64,000 nt of DNA from Azotimanducus chitobiosivorans (GTDB lineage: Bacteria; Pseudomonadota; Gammaproteobacteria; Pseudomonadales; Azotimanducaceae), in NCBI GenBank assembly GCA_965200235.1, contig OZ241339.1, positions 2,604,001-2,668,000 on the forward strand. The letters run 5' to 3'. The position numbers and the translations under genes are program-made. The stretch's first letter is position 1. Each line of letters opens with the position of its first letter. Below the pieces are notes generated by a model, which worked only from the letters and a program-made list of their open reading frames with translations, did no database searches and was not told the DNA's origin. Below are positions 42,656 through 51,799 of this stretch, piece after piece.

Positions 42656-44149
42656 ATGCATCTTCGCACCATTCTTTCGCTCACCGGGCTGCTCTTGATG
42701 CTCTTCAGCGTCGTGCTGCTCGTGCCAATTGCCGTCGCGCTCATGTATTCGGAAGCATTCATATCCCATTTCCTGCTTGCTTTCTCAGTCACGCTCGCAA
42801 TTGGCCTAGTCCTCTGGTGCGCCTGCCGCCCAATTCGAGAATTGCGCAATCGCGATGGGTTCATTGTCGTGGCGCTCTTCTACTTTGGCCTCGGCGCATT
42901 TGGCGCCGTGCCGTTTGCCAGTTCAGGCGTCGCCGATTCATGGAGCGGAGCAGTGTTCGAATCGGTCTCCGGCCTCACCACCACCGGCGCGACCATGCTC
43001 ACAGGGCTTGACGACCTACCTAAGTCGCTACTCATCTACCGTCAAATATTACAATGGCTTGGAGGAATGGGAATTGTTGTTTTGGCGGTCGCCGTGCTGC
43101 CCATGCTCGGCATCGGCGGTATGCAGCTTTCGCGCTCGGAGCTGACCGGGCCGGACAAGGGCTCAAGGCTCGCGCCGCGCATCGCCGAGACCGCACGCGC
43201 CTTGTGGCTGGTCTATCTGGGGCTGACCGTGGCCTGCGCACTCGCCTACTTCGTCGCTGGCATGGACCTATTCGACGCGATCGCGCATGCCTTCTCCACG
43301 GTCTCCATTGGTGGCTTTTCAACGCACGATGCCAGCATCGGCTATTTCAATAGCCTCGCCATCAATTGGGTGGCGATCGCGTTCATGGTCATTTCCGGCT
43401 TGAGCTTTGCGCTCCATTTTCGGCTGTTTCGCGAAATCAAGCTGAGCTTCTCCGGCCACTCCGAGCAATCCCCGCGACGCGGTCGAATCAGCCGCTGGCT
43501 GCCATACCTTGCGAGTTCGGAAGCGAAGACCTACCTCGCCCTGCTGCTCGCCTTAAGCCTCGTTGTCAGCATCGGCTTATCCACCTACGGCGTTTCGGAT
43601 CATGTCGTGCTTGATGCGATCTTCCAAGTGGTGTCGACCGCGACAACAAGCGGCTTTGTCACCACTGACTTCAGTCTCTGGCCGAGTTTTCTGCCCATCC
43701 TGCTGTTGATGTCAGCGTTTGTCGGCGGCTGCGCAGGCTCGACGGCAGGCGGCATCAAAGTGGTTCGCGTGCTCTTGGCATATCGCCAAGGCATCTACGA
43801 GATCAAGCGGCTCATTCATCCGGCTGGCGTGTTTCCGGTGAAGCTCGACAACCGCTCAGTGCCGAGCGATGAGATGCAAGCGGTGTGGGGGTTTTTCGCG
43901 CTCTACGGCCTCACCTTCGTTGTCATGTTGCTCCTCATCCTCATGGTCGACGATTTGGATTTTCTTTCAGCCTTCTCGGCGGTCGCAGCGTGCCTCAACA
44001 ATCTTGGGCCCGGGCTCGGTGATGTCGCGAGCAACTATGAATCGGTTTCGAGCGCGGGCAAATGGCTCTTGTCGGTCACGATGATCCTTGGTCGTCTGGA
44101 GATTTTCACCTTGCTGGTGCTTTTGACGCCGACTTTTTGGCGACGATAG
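42656..44149 (+). CDS. trkH: Trk potassium-uptake channel subunit TrkH
   Basis: A 497-residue membrane protein with four pore-loop repeats. The selectivity-filter segments are visible as VSGLTTTGATML, FSTVSIGGFSTHDAS, STATTSGFVTTDFS and ACLNNLGPGLGDVAS. It imports K+ under TrkA control. Intact, ~11 bases after trkA. Confidence 0.96.
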   Translation: MHLRTILSLTGLLLMLFSVVLLVPIAVALMYSEAFISHFLLAFSVTLAIGLVLWCACRPIRELRNRDGFIVVALFYFGLGAFGAVPFASSGVADSWSGAVFESVSGLTTTGATMLTGLDDLPKSLLIYRQILQWLGGMGIVVLAVAVLPMLGIGGMQLSRSELTGPDKGSRLAPRIAETARALWLVYLGLTVACALAYFVAGMDLFDAIAHAFSTVSIGGFSTHDASIGYFNSLAINWVAIAFMVISGLSFALHFRLFREIKLSFSGHSEQSPRRGRISRWLPYLASSEAKTYLALLLALSLVVSIGLSTYGVSDHVVLDAIFQVVSTATTSGFVTTDFSLWPSFLPILLLMSAFVGGCAGSTAGGIKVVRVLLAYRQGIYEIKRLIHPAGVFPVKLDNRSVPSDEMQAVWGFFALYGLTFVVMLLLILMVDDLDFLSAFSAVAACLNNLGPGLGDVASNYESVSSAGKWLLSVTMILGRLEIFTLLVLLTPTFWRR

Positions 44150-44164
44150 CGAGGGATCTCGTCT

Positions 44165-44884
44165 GTGTTGGCATTTCGCTCGTTGGCCTTTTATCTTGGC
44201 TATGTTGGTGCAACCGTTGTTTGGGGCGGGTTTTGGACGGTTTTCGGCGTCTTTCTGCCTTTTCGCACCCGTTTTCGTGTGATCATCAATTGGTGGTCGC
44301 GGTTCGTGCTGTTCTGGTTGCGCAGCACCTGCAACATCCGTTACGTCATTGATGGAATGGACAACATTCCGGACCGCGCCTGCGTGGTGCTCGCCCGGCA
44401 CGAGAGCACATGGGAGACGCTGTTCCTGCAATCGCTGTTCGTGCCGCAAGCGACCGTCATCAAGGCAAGCCTCTTGCACATTCCCTTTTTTGGCTGGCCA
44501 TTTCGACTCCTGCGCCCGATCGCCATCAATCGAGACAGGCCAAGAGATGCGCTACGAATCATTGCCGAGGTCGGCCAGAAGCGCCTTGATGAAGACATTT
44601 GGGTTGTTTTGTTTCCCGAGGGCACCCGCTGTGACGTGGGCGAGGTCGGCAAGTTCGGCCCTGGCGGCTCGTATCTGTGCCGTGCGAGCGGCTCTCCCTG
44701 CCTTGTCATTGCGCACAACGCAGGGCGCTATTGGCCACCGCATCAGTTTCTCAAACGACCAGGGGAAATCCGCGTGAAAATCGCGGCACCCTTTGAAACC
44801 AAGGGAAAAACCGCAAAGGAAATCAATCGTTTAGCGTATGACCGAATGCGCGAATTGTACTCCAGCTTGGAACCAAGTGCCTAA
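44165..44884 (+). CDS. plsC: 1-acyl-sn-glycerol-3-phosphate acyltransferase
   Basis: A 239-residue membrane enzyme. The catalytic motif is ARHESTWETLF, an H-x4-E version of the usual H-x4-D that is seen in some PlsC homologues. VLFPEGTRCD is the substrate-binding motif. It acylates lysophosphatidic acid to phosphatidic acid. The start is GTG 44165. The gene converges on gyrB with a 4-base overlap; an acyltransferase next to gyrB also occurs near the Pseudomonas origin. Confidence 0.88.
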   Translation: MLAFRSLAFYLGYVGATVVWGGFWTVFGVFLPFRTRFRVIINWWSRFVLFWLRSTCNIRYVIDGMDNIPDRACVVLARHESTWETLFLQSLFVPQATVIKASLLHIPFFGWPFRLLRPIAINRDRPRDALRIIAEVGQKRLDEDIWVVLFPEGTRCDVGEVGKFGPGGSYLCRASGSPCLVIAHNAGRYWPPHQFLKRPGEIRVKIAAPFETKGKTAKEINRLAYDRMRELYSSLEPSA

Positions 44885-47298
44885 ACATCCAAATTGACAA
44901 CATCCAGTGCGTTTGCCTGAATGAACTCGCGGCGCGGTTCGATTTCCTTGCCCATCAACGTGGTCAGTATGTTCTCGACCGCACCAATGTCGTCCATGGT
45001 CACCTTGAGCATACGCCTCGTTTCCGGATCCATGGTTGTTTCCCAGAGTTGTTCCGCATTCATCTCGCCAAGGCCCTTGTAACGCTGAATTTCAGCCCTC
45101 GCTCGACCTTCCTTCAAAAGCCAGTCCATCGCGTGCGCGAAGCTGAGCGCCTCGGCTGACCGCTCGCCCCGTTTCACCTGCGCACCGGCTTCGATCAAGC
45201 CGCAGGTTTGCACACGAAGGCGCTCAATGCGTCGATATTCCTGAGACTCGAGCCACAGGCGATCAATGACCTGTGTCGTGGCGATGCCGCTGCTCACCAA
45301 AGTCACCTTGACACCGCCTGACACCTCGTCCCGTTCAGCGACAAATCTGTCTCCGTCTTGATTCATGAATAGGCTCAGAAAGCGTTCCAACCTCTCGGCC
45401 CATGCGTGCAATTGCGCGGCATCCCAAGAGAAGTCAGGTCGCTCGCACTCAAGCAGGGCTTGCGCAAGCGGCAACGCGCACTGCATGGCGCCTGATTCGG
45501 ACAAGGTTAAGAGATCACTGTAATCCTTGAGTAGGCTCGCCAACGCTTCGCCGCCAATTGGCGGGGCGTTCTCATTAACTACCAATGCGGCACCTTCTAG
45601 GGAAATGTTGACGAAGTAGTCCGCGAGCGCCTCATTGTCCTTGAGATACATCTCCTGCCGTCCGCGCTTGACCTTGTAGAGAGGCGGCAGCGCGATATAT
45701 ATGTGACCCGCATCAATCAATTGCGGCATCTGACGATAGAAGAACGTCAGCAGGAGCGTACGAATGTGCAGCCCGTCCACATCGGCGTCGGTCATAATGA
45801 TGATGCGGTGGTAGCGAAGGCGCTCCAAATCGAAGTCCTGCTCGCCGATGCCGCAGCCGAGCGCGCCGATCACGGTTCGCACTTCGTTGGAATCAAGCAT
45901 TCGCGACTCGGCCGATTTCTCAACGTTCAATATCTTGCCGCGCAGAGGCAAAATCGCTTGATTGCGCCGATCCCTGCCCTGCTTTGCGCTGCCGCCCGCA
46001 GAATCGCCCTCAACGAGATAGATTTCCGACAGCGCAGGGTCTTTTTCTTGACAATCTGCAAGCTTGCCGGGCAAGCCAGCGATGTCGAGAGCGCTTTTTC
46101 GTCGCGTGAGCTCGCGCGCCTTTCGCGCCGCCTCGCGGGCTTCCGCCGCACGCAGTATAGTCTCGGCGATCTGGAGTGCATCGCGTGGGTTTTCTTCCAA
46201 GAAGCGCTTGAACGCCTCCGACATTTCCTGCTCGACTGCAGACTTCACTTCGGATGAAACGAGCTTCTCCTTGGTCTGAGACGAGAATTTTGGATCTGGG
46301 ACCTTGACCGAAATCACTGCAGTCAGGCCTTCTCGGGTGTCCTCACCGCTGATATCCAGCTGCGAGCGACGTTTGAATCCAGCGGCCTCGATATGATTGT
46401 TGAGTGTGCGCGTTAAGGCAGCGCGAAAGCCAGCAACATGCGTACCACCATCGGCTTGCGGTATGTTGTTGGTATAGGCGTGGACGCGCTGCGCCATGGC
46501 ATCGGTCCACTGCATGGCGACTTCAACGGTGATGCCGTCCGAACGAGTTGCTTCAAAATGAAAAATCTGGTTTTTGGTGTCCTGCCCGTCATTGAGATCC
46601 GCGACAAACTGGCGGATGCCGCCTTCGTATTCGAAGATTTCACTTTTGTTATCGCGCTCGTCATTGAACGTGATCTTGAGGCCAGGGTTGAGATACGCGA
46701 GCTCCTTGACTCTTCTCGATATACGGTCATATTCAAACGCGATATTACTGAAAATCTTGTCGGAAGGCTTGAAATAGCATTGCGTTCCATGTGTCTCTGT
46801 CTTCCCCACCGCCTCAAGCGGCGCGACCGGCGCACCATCCCGATATTCTTGCGCATGAACTTGACCATCTCGGTACACCTCGACACGAAACTCATCCGAG
46901 AGCGCGTTCACGACCGACACACCAACACCGTGCAGGCCGCCCGACACCTTGTAGGCATCGTTCTTTCCGAACTTGCCGCCAGCATGAAGCGTCGTGAGAA
47001 TAACCTCAACCGCCGACACGCCTTCTTCGTGCATATCTACCGGCATACCGCGGCCATTGTCGCGAACGGTCGCCGCTTCGCCAGCATGCAGTGTGATCTC
47101 GACATGATCGCAATAGCCAGCGATTGATTCGTCAACGGCATTGTCAACGAGCTCCTGCACCATATGATGCAGGCCGGTGCCGTCCTCGGTGTCTCCAATG
47201 TACATGCCTGGCCGAGTGCGCACAGCCTCTAAGCCTTTGAGCACAGTGATTGAGTCGGAGCCGTAGGCTTTCGCCGCGGCCGCTTTATCTATGTTCAT
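44881..47298 (-). CDS. gyrB: DNA gyrase subunit B
   Basis: An 805-residue topoisomerase subunit, the normal gammaproteobacterial length. It has the GHKL ATPase (VQELVDNAVDESIAGY, TVRDNGRGMPVD, GGLHGVGVSVVNALS) and the TOPRIM domain (IYLVEGDSAGGSAKQGRDR, ILPLRGKILNVEK, IIIMTDADVDG). It provides the ATPase that drives negative supercoiling. Downstream of recF with a ten-base gap. Confidence 0.98.
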   Translation of the reverse strand: MNIDKAAAAKAYGSDSITVLKGLEAVRTRPGMYIGDTEDGTGLHHMVQELVDNAVDESIAGYCDHVEITLHAGEAATVRDNGRGMPVDMHEEGVSAVEVILTTLHAGGKFGKNDAYKVSGGLHGVGVSVVNALSDEFRVEVYRDGQVHAQEYRDGAPVAPLEAVGKTETHGTQCYFKPSDKIFSNIAFEYDRISRRVKELAYLNPGLKITFNDERDNKSEIFEYEGGIRQFVADLNDGQDTKNQIFHFEATRSDGITVEVAMQWTDAMAQRVHAYTNNIPQADGGTHVAGFRAALTRTLNNHIEAAGFKRRSQLDISGEDTREGLTAVISVKVPDPKFSSQTKEKLVSSEVKSAVEQEMSEAFKRFLEENPRDALQIAETILRAAEAREAARKARELTRRKSALDIAGLPGKLADCQEKDPALSEIYLVEGDSAGGSAKQGRDRRNQAILPLRGKILNVEKSAESRMLDSNEVRTVIGALGCGIGEQDFDLERLRYHRIIIMTDADVDGLHIRTLLLTFFYRQMPQLIDAGHIYIALPPLYKVKRGRQEMYLKDNEALADYFVNISLEGAALVVNENAPPIGGEALASLLKDYSDLLTLSESGAMQCALPLAQALLECERPDFSWDAAQLHAWAERLERFLSLFMNQDGDRFVAERDEVSGGVKVTLVSSGIATTQVIDRLWLESQEYRRIERLRVQTCGLIEAGAQVKRGERSAEALSFAHAMDWLLKEGRARAEIQRYKGLGEMNAEQLWETTMDPETRRMLKVTMDDIGAVENILTTLMGKEIEPRREFIQANALDVVNLDV

Positions 47299-47308
47299 GC
47301 GTCTCTAC

Positions 47309-48421
47309 CTATTCTTGTTGCTTCTTGATTCGGCCTTGTTCCACGTGGAACATTCCACACCCCGGCTGAGCAGCGAGCGCACCGAGACCTTCCAAGGCGA
47401 TTGCGCTCGCCGCGAGCACCTGATATTGCCGCGACGCGAGCAATGCCAAGAACTGGCCTCTTCTGCCCGCATCCATCTCTCCGGCCAATTCATCAACCAG
47501 AAACAAACTGCGCCGTCCGGTCGCTCGCTGAAGCTTGTCAGCTTGAGCAATGCTGAGTGCTTGAGCGAGCGCTCTCGCTTCGCCTCTTGACACAATTCTC
47601 GATGCCAAGCGGTTCGACACTTGGATACGAATGTCCGCTGCATGGGGCCCTGTCACCGTTCGACCCAATTTTACATCTCTTTGCCTCGCGGAACGGATCA
47701 CATTCGCGAAATCGTCTTCTTCTGACCAACCCGGATAATAGCTGACGGTCACCTCCTGTTCGGCCTTTTCCCCGTCCATCAACGATGGCAACACCGCAAG
47801 CAAGGCCTCGTTGACTTCAGCGACATAGTCAGCTTGCGCAGTTGAGATGCGCTGTCCGATGTCGATCAACTGCCGGTCCCACACGTCAAGCTCATCCGAC
47901 GCGCCGCCTTCATTCACGCGCTTCAGGCAGGTATTTCGTTGACGCAGCACTCGCTGAAAATCGCGTCGCCAAGAGAGATAGGTACTATGCTCGTGCACGA
48001 TCCCCCAATCGATAAATCGTCGCCTCGCCTTGGGCGCACCGAGCACTAGGTCTGCCGCGTCGGCTGTAATCACTTGCAATGGCAGGTATTCGATGAGTTT
48101 CGATGCGCGTTCAATCTCTTCGCCATTGACCCGTGCCTCTGTTTCATTCGCGCGCGTTTTGCGAAACGCCACCTTCAAGGTGCCGCGCGCCTCGTCCTGA
48201 ATCTCTCCCCATACGCTGACGCTGTTTTCACCGTGACGAATCACGGTGCCAATGTTTGGCGAGCGAAACGACTGACCTCGACACAGCAGTGAAACCGCCT
48301 CAAGCACCGACGTTTTTCCACTGCCGTTAGCACCGATAAGAAAATTCAGCGGATGATCGAAGTAAAGCTCGGGGCTGCGCAGGTTTCGGACACCCTCAAT
48401 CGTCAGCGCTTTGAGAAACAC
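47309..48421 (-). CDS. recF: DNA replication/repair protein RecF
   Basis: A 370-residue SMC-like ATPase with Walker A FLIGANGSGKTSVLEAVS and the signature/Walker B region SIAQADKLQ...FLVDELAGEMD. It loads RecA at gaps with RecOR. Its extreme C terminus (FHVEQ) overlaps a parS-like palindrome at 47337-47352, so the site constrains the coding sequence. Confidence 0.95.
   Translation of the reverse strand: MFLKALTIEGVRNLRSPELYFDHPLNFLIGANGSGKTSVLEAVSLLCRGQSFRSPNIGTVIRHGENSVSVWGEIQDEARGTLKVAFRKTRANETEARVNGEEIERASKLIEYLPLQVITADAADLVLGAPKARRRFIDWGIVHEHSTYLSWRRDFQRVLRQRNTCLKRVNEGGASDELDVWDRQLIDIGQRISTAQADYVAEVNEALLAVLPSLMDGEKAEQEVTVSYYPGWSEEDDFANVIRSARQRDVKLGRTVTGPHAADIRIQVSNRLASRIVSRGEARALAQALSIAQADKLQRATGRRSLFLVDELAGEMDAGRRGQFLALLASRQYQVLAASAIALEGLGALAAQPGCGMFHVEQGRIKKQQE
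47337..47352. promoter_or_regulatory. parS-like ParB-binding site
   Basis: TGTTCCACGTGGAACA is a perfect 16-bp palindrome matching the widely conserved chromosomal parS pattern (TGTTNCACGTGNAACA). It lies at the end of recF, about 4 kb from oriC and 11 kb from parAB, which is the expected neighbourhood. Confidence 0.8.
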
Positions 48422-48427
48422 GCCTCG

Positions 48428-49600
48428 CTAGAGCAGTACGGGCATAAGCAGATAGAACGCGTTTTCGTCGCCCTCACCTCGCATGATCGTGCGACTTTCC
48501 TTGTCGCGCAATTCGATCTGTATATTCTCACTCTCGGTACTGTTCAGGAAATCAAGGACATAGGACGCATTGAACGCGATCTTGACCTCGTTGTCACCAG
48601 CGTATTGCACGGGCATCTTTTCGTTGATCTTGTGCTGCTGAGGACTAGAAGCCTCCAGATAGAGCCAGTCTGGCGTGAATCGCAGATTGACAGTCTTTCC
48701 CGGGTCGTCTTCGGCAACGATGTAGGCGCGACGCATCGTCGCTTGCAACGCACGTCGCTCAACGATAGCCTTGATGTCGTTTTCTTTTGGGATAACTTTC
48801 GTGTAGTCGGGATAGCGCCCGTCCACGAGCCGGCATGTGAGTCGGTAATCCCCCATTTCCGCCACAAGTCGATGCTTGCTCATCTTGAGATGAATGGTAT
48901 CTTGAGCGCTGGACAGAAGTTTAGTCAACTCCTGAACCGCTTTGCGCGGCATGATACAGGCGCGGGCAGCCTTTTCAGCACCTTCGAAACCCTTGATATC
49001 TATACCTTTGCTGCTCTTCTTCGCAAAGGCTAGTCGATGCGCATCTGTGCTTACACAGCGGATTTCATCCTCATCAACCTCAAGCAGCATTCCGTTCAAG
49101 TAATACCGAACATCGCCGGATGCCATGGCAAAGGCCGTTTTCTGCACCAGATCAATGAGCTCGTTTCTACCAAAATCGAAATCGATAGCTTCATCGACTT
49201 CCTCAACGGTAAAGAGTCGTATGTTGCCTTCACCGACCGCGTTGAGTTTGAGATCGCTGCTCTTCGACTTGAGCGCGGTGGCACCCTCAGAGCTCGTCAC
49301 CTCAACGACCTCCTCCGCGCCCAAGCTTGCGTAAAACGATGCCATTTGTCGAGCGGGCACATAGGCTTGACCGTCGGTCTCTACGGTCACGTCTTCTTCG
49401 ACCGTTGCCGACAGCTCTAGCTCGCCATCGGTCGCCGTCAGCTTGAGGGCACCGTTCTCAGCTTCCATTTTCATCTGCGCCATCAGAGAATCAGCGCCGA
49501 GTCGGCTCGGAGCGAGCGCAGCGAGCTGCTGTAGCTTTGACGCAAGCGTTTGACTGGTTGACGAAAACTTCATGACCTTGGCATCCGTTGGTACGCTCAT
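48428..49600 (-). CDS. dnaN: DNA polymerase III beta sliding clamp
   Basis: A 390-residue clamp with three homologous domains (SSTSQTLASKLQQLAALA start, VRYYLNGMLLEVDEDEIRCVSTDAHRLAF in the second). It tethers polymerase III to DNA. ATG 49600 overlaps the dnaA stop in ATGA. An internal ATG at 49573 (MKFSSTSQ) would give the more typical short N terminus; the overlap favours 49600. Confidence 0.96.
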   Translation of the reverse strand: MSVPTDAKVMKFSSTSQTLASKLQQLAALAPSRLGADSLMAQMKMEAENGALKLTATDGELELSATVEEDVTVETDGQAYVPARQMASFYASLGAEEVVEVTSSEGATALKSKSSDLKLNAVGEGNIRLFTVEEVDEAIDFDFGRNELIDLVQKTAFAMASGDVRYYLNGMLLEVDEDEIRCVSTDAHRLAFAKKSSKGIDIKGFEGAEKAARACIMPRKAVQELTKLLSSAQDTIHLKMSKHRLVAEMGDYRLTCRLVDGRYPDYTKVIPKENDIKAIVERRALQATMRRAYIVAEDDPGKTVNLRFTPDWLYLEASSPQQHKINEKMPVQYAGDNEVKIAFNASYVLDFLNSTESENIQIELRDKESRTIMRGEGDENAFYLLMPVLL

Positions 49601-50976
49601 ATATTACCGAGTTCACGCAGCAAATTACGACAGTCTTCTGAGATTTCCGGGTCGGTACGACGCGACTCCGACAAACGGTTGCGAGCATGCATCACAGTTG
49701 TATGATCACGGCGAAAAGCTTTGCCGATTTCCACCAACGACTTGTCTGTCACCTCTGTACAAAGATACATGGCCATTTGTCGTGGCCCGACGATTCTCCG
49801 CTCTCTCGTTTCCGCAAGCAATTCGGCACGTCGTATGCGGTAATATTCCGCGACTGCATTTTGTATATTTTCGATCGAGAGCTTCACCGCAGCCACGCGG
49901 AACGCATCGCGCAACGTTTCTCCGACAAGCCCTTTGTCGATTCGTCGCCCCATTGCCTTCGCACGCTGATACACCTGTTTCAAAGCGCCTTCGAGCTCGC
50001 GCACGTTGGTGCGAATTCGCTCCGCCATATAAATAGCGACGTCATCTTCCAAGCGGATGCCCTGTTCTTCCGCCTTGGTCAGCAATATGGCAATCCTCGT
50101 CTCAAGCTCCGGCAATTCGACGCACACGGCTTGACCGCCTAAGAAACGGGTGACGAGGCGTTCTTCAAGCCCTGATATCTCTTTTGGATACATGTCCGAA
50201 GTAAACACCATCTGCCGGTTTGCCGACAGTAGCTCATTGAAAATCGCGAACATTTCTTCTTGTGTACGTGCGGCTTCCGCTAGGAAATGTATGTCGTCAA
50301 CGAGAAGCACATCAATACTTTTGTACCAGCCTTTCAGTTTCTCTATATCGCTGAATCGACCGCGCGCCCCACCGCGTGGGCGTAGCGAGCCAACAATCTC
50401 TTGTCGAAAGTCGCGCGCTGTTACGTATTCAACGAACAGACGCGAATGACGCTCTTGCATCTGATTGACAATGGCGTGCAGAAGGTGCGTTTTTCCCAAG
50501 CCCGAGGCCCCGTAGATAAGCAGTGGGTTGTGCTCCGCCGCTGGGTTCTCGGCCACCTGCATGGCGTAAATCTTGGCGAGTTGGTTGGCCCTGCCTTCGA
50601 TAAATGAATTAAACGTCCAGCGGCTCTCAACGCGATAAAGTGGTTCCCGTTTCGCATGACCGCTGCGGACTGGTGTCGCACTGCCGTTCCAGCGCTCCGT
50701 CTCTTCGTAAGGGGTTAGCCTGAGATCAAGCTTCACGCCCTCACCGCGCACCTCTTCACAAATCGTTTCGACTTGGTCTCGCAAGTCCTTGGTCATTCTT
50801 TCCAAGACCCACTCATTTGGGCCATAGAGACGAATGGTTCCTTCCTGTTCTTCTGCTCGCAACGGCTGCACAACCGTCTTGAAATCCTCTGCGTCGAGTG
50901 TTTCGCGCAGTCGTTCCTTGCAAACTTCCCAGACCGACCCGTGTTGTCTTTGAGTCACCGCTTCTGCCAACGCCAC
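49597..50976 (-). CDS. dnaA: Chromosomal replication initiator DnaA
   Basis: A ~459-residue AAA+ initiator. Domain I is SVWEVCKERLRETLDAEDFKT; Walker A is IYGASGLGKTHLLHAI; Walker B is VLLVDDIHFLAEA; the C-terminal DNA-binding HTH has DKSLVEIGKAFRRDHTTVMHA. The frame is open upstream to 51162, but that part would read through a DnaA box and lacks family similarity. GTG 50976 (or 50985) with GGAG upstream gives the usual length. The stop overlaps dnaN. Confidence 0.95.
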   Translation of the reverse strand: MALAEAVTQRQHGSVWEVCKERLRETLDAEDFKTVVQPLRAEEQEGTIRLYGPNEWVLERMTKDLRDQVETICEEVRGEGVKLDLRLTPYEETERWNGSATPVRSGHAKREPLYRVESRWTFNSFIEGRANQLAKIYAMQVAENPAAEHNPLLIYGASGLGKTHLLHAIVNQMQERHSRLFVEYVTARDFRQEIVGSLRPRGGARGRFSDIEKLKGWYKSIDVLLVDDIHFLAEAARTQEEMFAIFNELLSANRQMVFTSDMYPKEISGLEERLVTRFLGGQAVCVELPELETRIAILLTKAEEQGIRLEDDVAIYMAERIRTNVRELEGALKQVYQRAKAMGRRIDKGLVGETLRDAFRVAAVKLSIENIQNAVAEYYRIRRAELLAETRERRIVGPRQMAMYLCTEVTDKSLVEIGKAFRRDHTTVMHARNRLSESRRTDPEISEDCRNLLRELGNI

Positions 50977-51664
50977 CTGTTTCACGTCTCCGACCTGCTG
51001 TATCTGCCCTCCAAGAGTGCTTCCAATTCTAGTGTCTCGCGTTTGTCGTGTGGCACTCGTGAACAGATTTTTTTTCGTCTGCCTGCAAAATCTGCCTAGG
51101 CGCTTGCAGGCTTGTGGATAAGTCGGTGGATATCTTGTGTGTGGGCGGTGTTTCGCCGTCATTTGAACCGCGTAGAGTTTTGCTGAGACAGCCTTTAGCG
51201 CGCCTCAAAGACTTGTTCGCACGCTATTTTTGATGAATTTTTTGTAATTTTTCAGCATTTTACAAGACATAAAGCCAGCATGGGCTTTGCGCCGAGCCGC
51301 CGATGCGCCTAGGCGCTTTCTTGGCCGCTCGATAACACCTTGGCGACAATTGTGCATAACTCTGTGCATAAGCCGGTGCAAAACGCTTTGATGATCGGTG
51401 CATAACTTGAGGGTTAGGCATTGTCCAAAGGTTATCCACCGACTTGCCAAGGGGTTTGTTCACCGCCAGAGGTCAAGCCATTCAAGGGCTTTGTGCACTT
51501 GTCCACAGCGAATGCCCTGCTAATAATAATAAGAGATTTATTCTTGCGTTCAGCGGTAGCACTTCACTTCGTTACCCGCAGAGTCAAAAAAATTTTCCGT
51601 ACCGTTATTATCAAGCATCACTTTGGTCTAAAATTGGCGGGCTCAAACAGGCTAGACGAACTAT
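50977..51664. other. Chromosomal origin of replication (oriC)
   Basis: The dnaA-rpmH intergenic region is flanked by divergent replication genes. It has DnaA-box matches at 51113-51121 (TGTGGATAA), 51351-51359 and 51363-51371 (both TGTGCATAA), plus one-mismatch boxes at 51397-51405, 51432-51440 and 51499-51507. AT-rich stretches that could melt lie at 51223-51264 and 51521-51542. Confidence 0.85.
51629..51634 (+). promoter_or_regulatory. Candidate -10 of the rpmH promoter
   Basis: TAAAAT, 31 bases before rpmH, with a weak -35-like TTATTA 18 bases upstream (51605-51610). Confidence 0.35.
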
Positions 51665-51799
51665 ATGAAGCGAACATACCAACCAAGCGTCATTCGGCGA
51701 AAGCGTCGGCACGGCTTTCGGGCGCGTATGAAAACACGAGGTGGGCGCAATGTGCTGAGTGCGCGTCGTCGCAAGGGACGCAAACTGCTTGCGAGGTGA
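51665..51799 (+). CDS. rpmH: 50S ribosomal protein bL34
   Basis: A 44-residue basic ribosomal protein, MKRTYQPSVIRRKRRHGFRA..., ending RRRKGRKLLAR; full length for bL34. It heads the rightward operon. Its stop codon overlaps the rnpA start GTG as GTGA. Confidence 0.97.
   Translation: MKRTYQPSVIRRKRRHGFRARMKTRGGRNVLSARRRKGRKLLAR

Noticed and set aside
50978..50987. Second parS site near the dnaA start (TGTTTCACGT)
   Set aside because: Only half of the palindrome is present; the other half does not match.
50977..51162. N-terminal extension of DnaA to 51162
   Set aside because: It reads through a perfect DnaA box and does not resemble DnaA domain I, which starts about 15 residues after GTG 50976.
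51421..51795. Upstream extension of the RnpA-YidD frame
   Set aside because: It would overlap rpmH and part of oriC and has no similarity to RnpA; GTG 51796 gives a normal N terminus.
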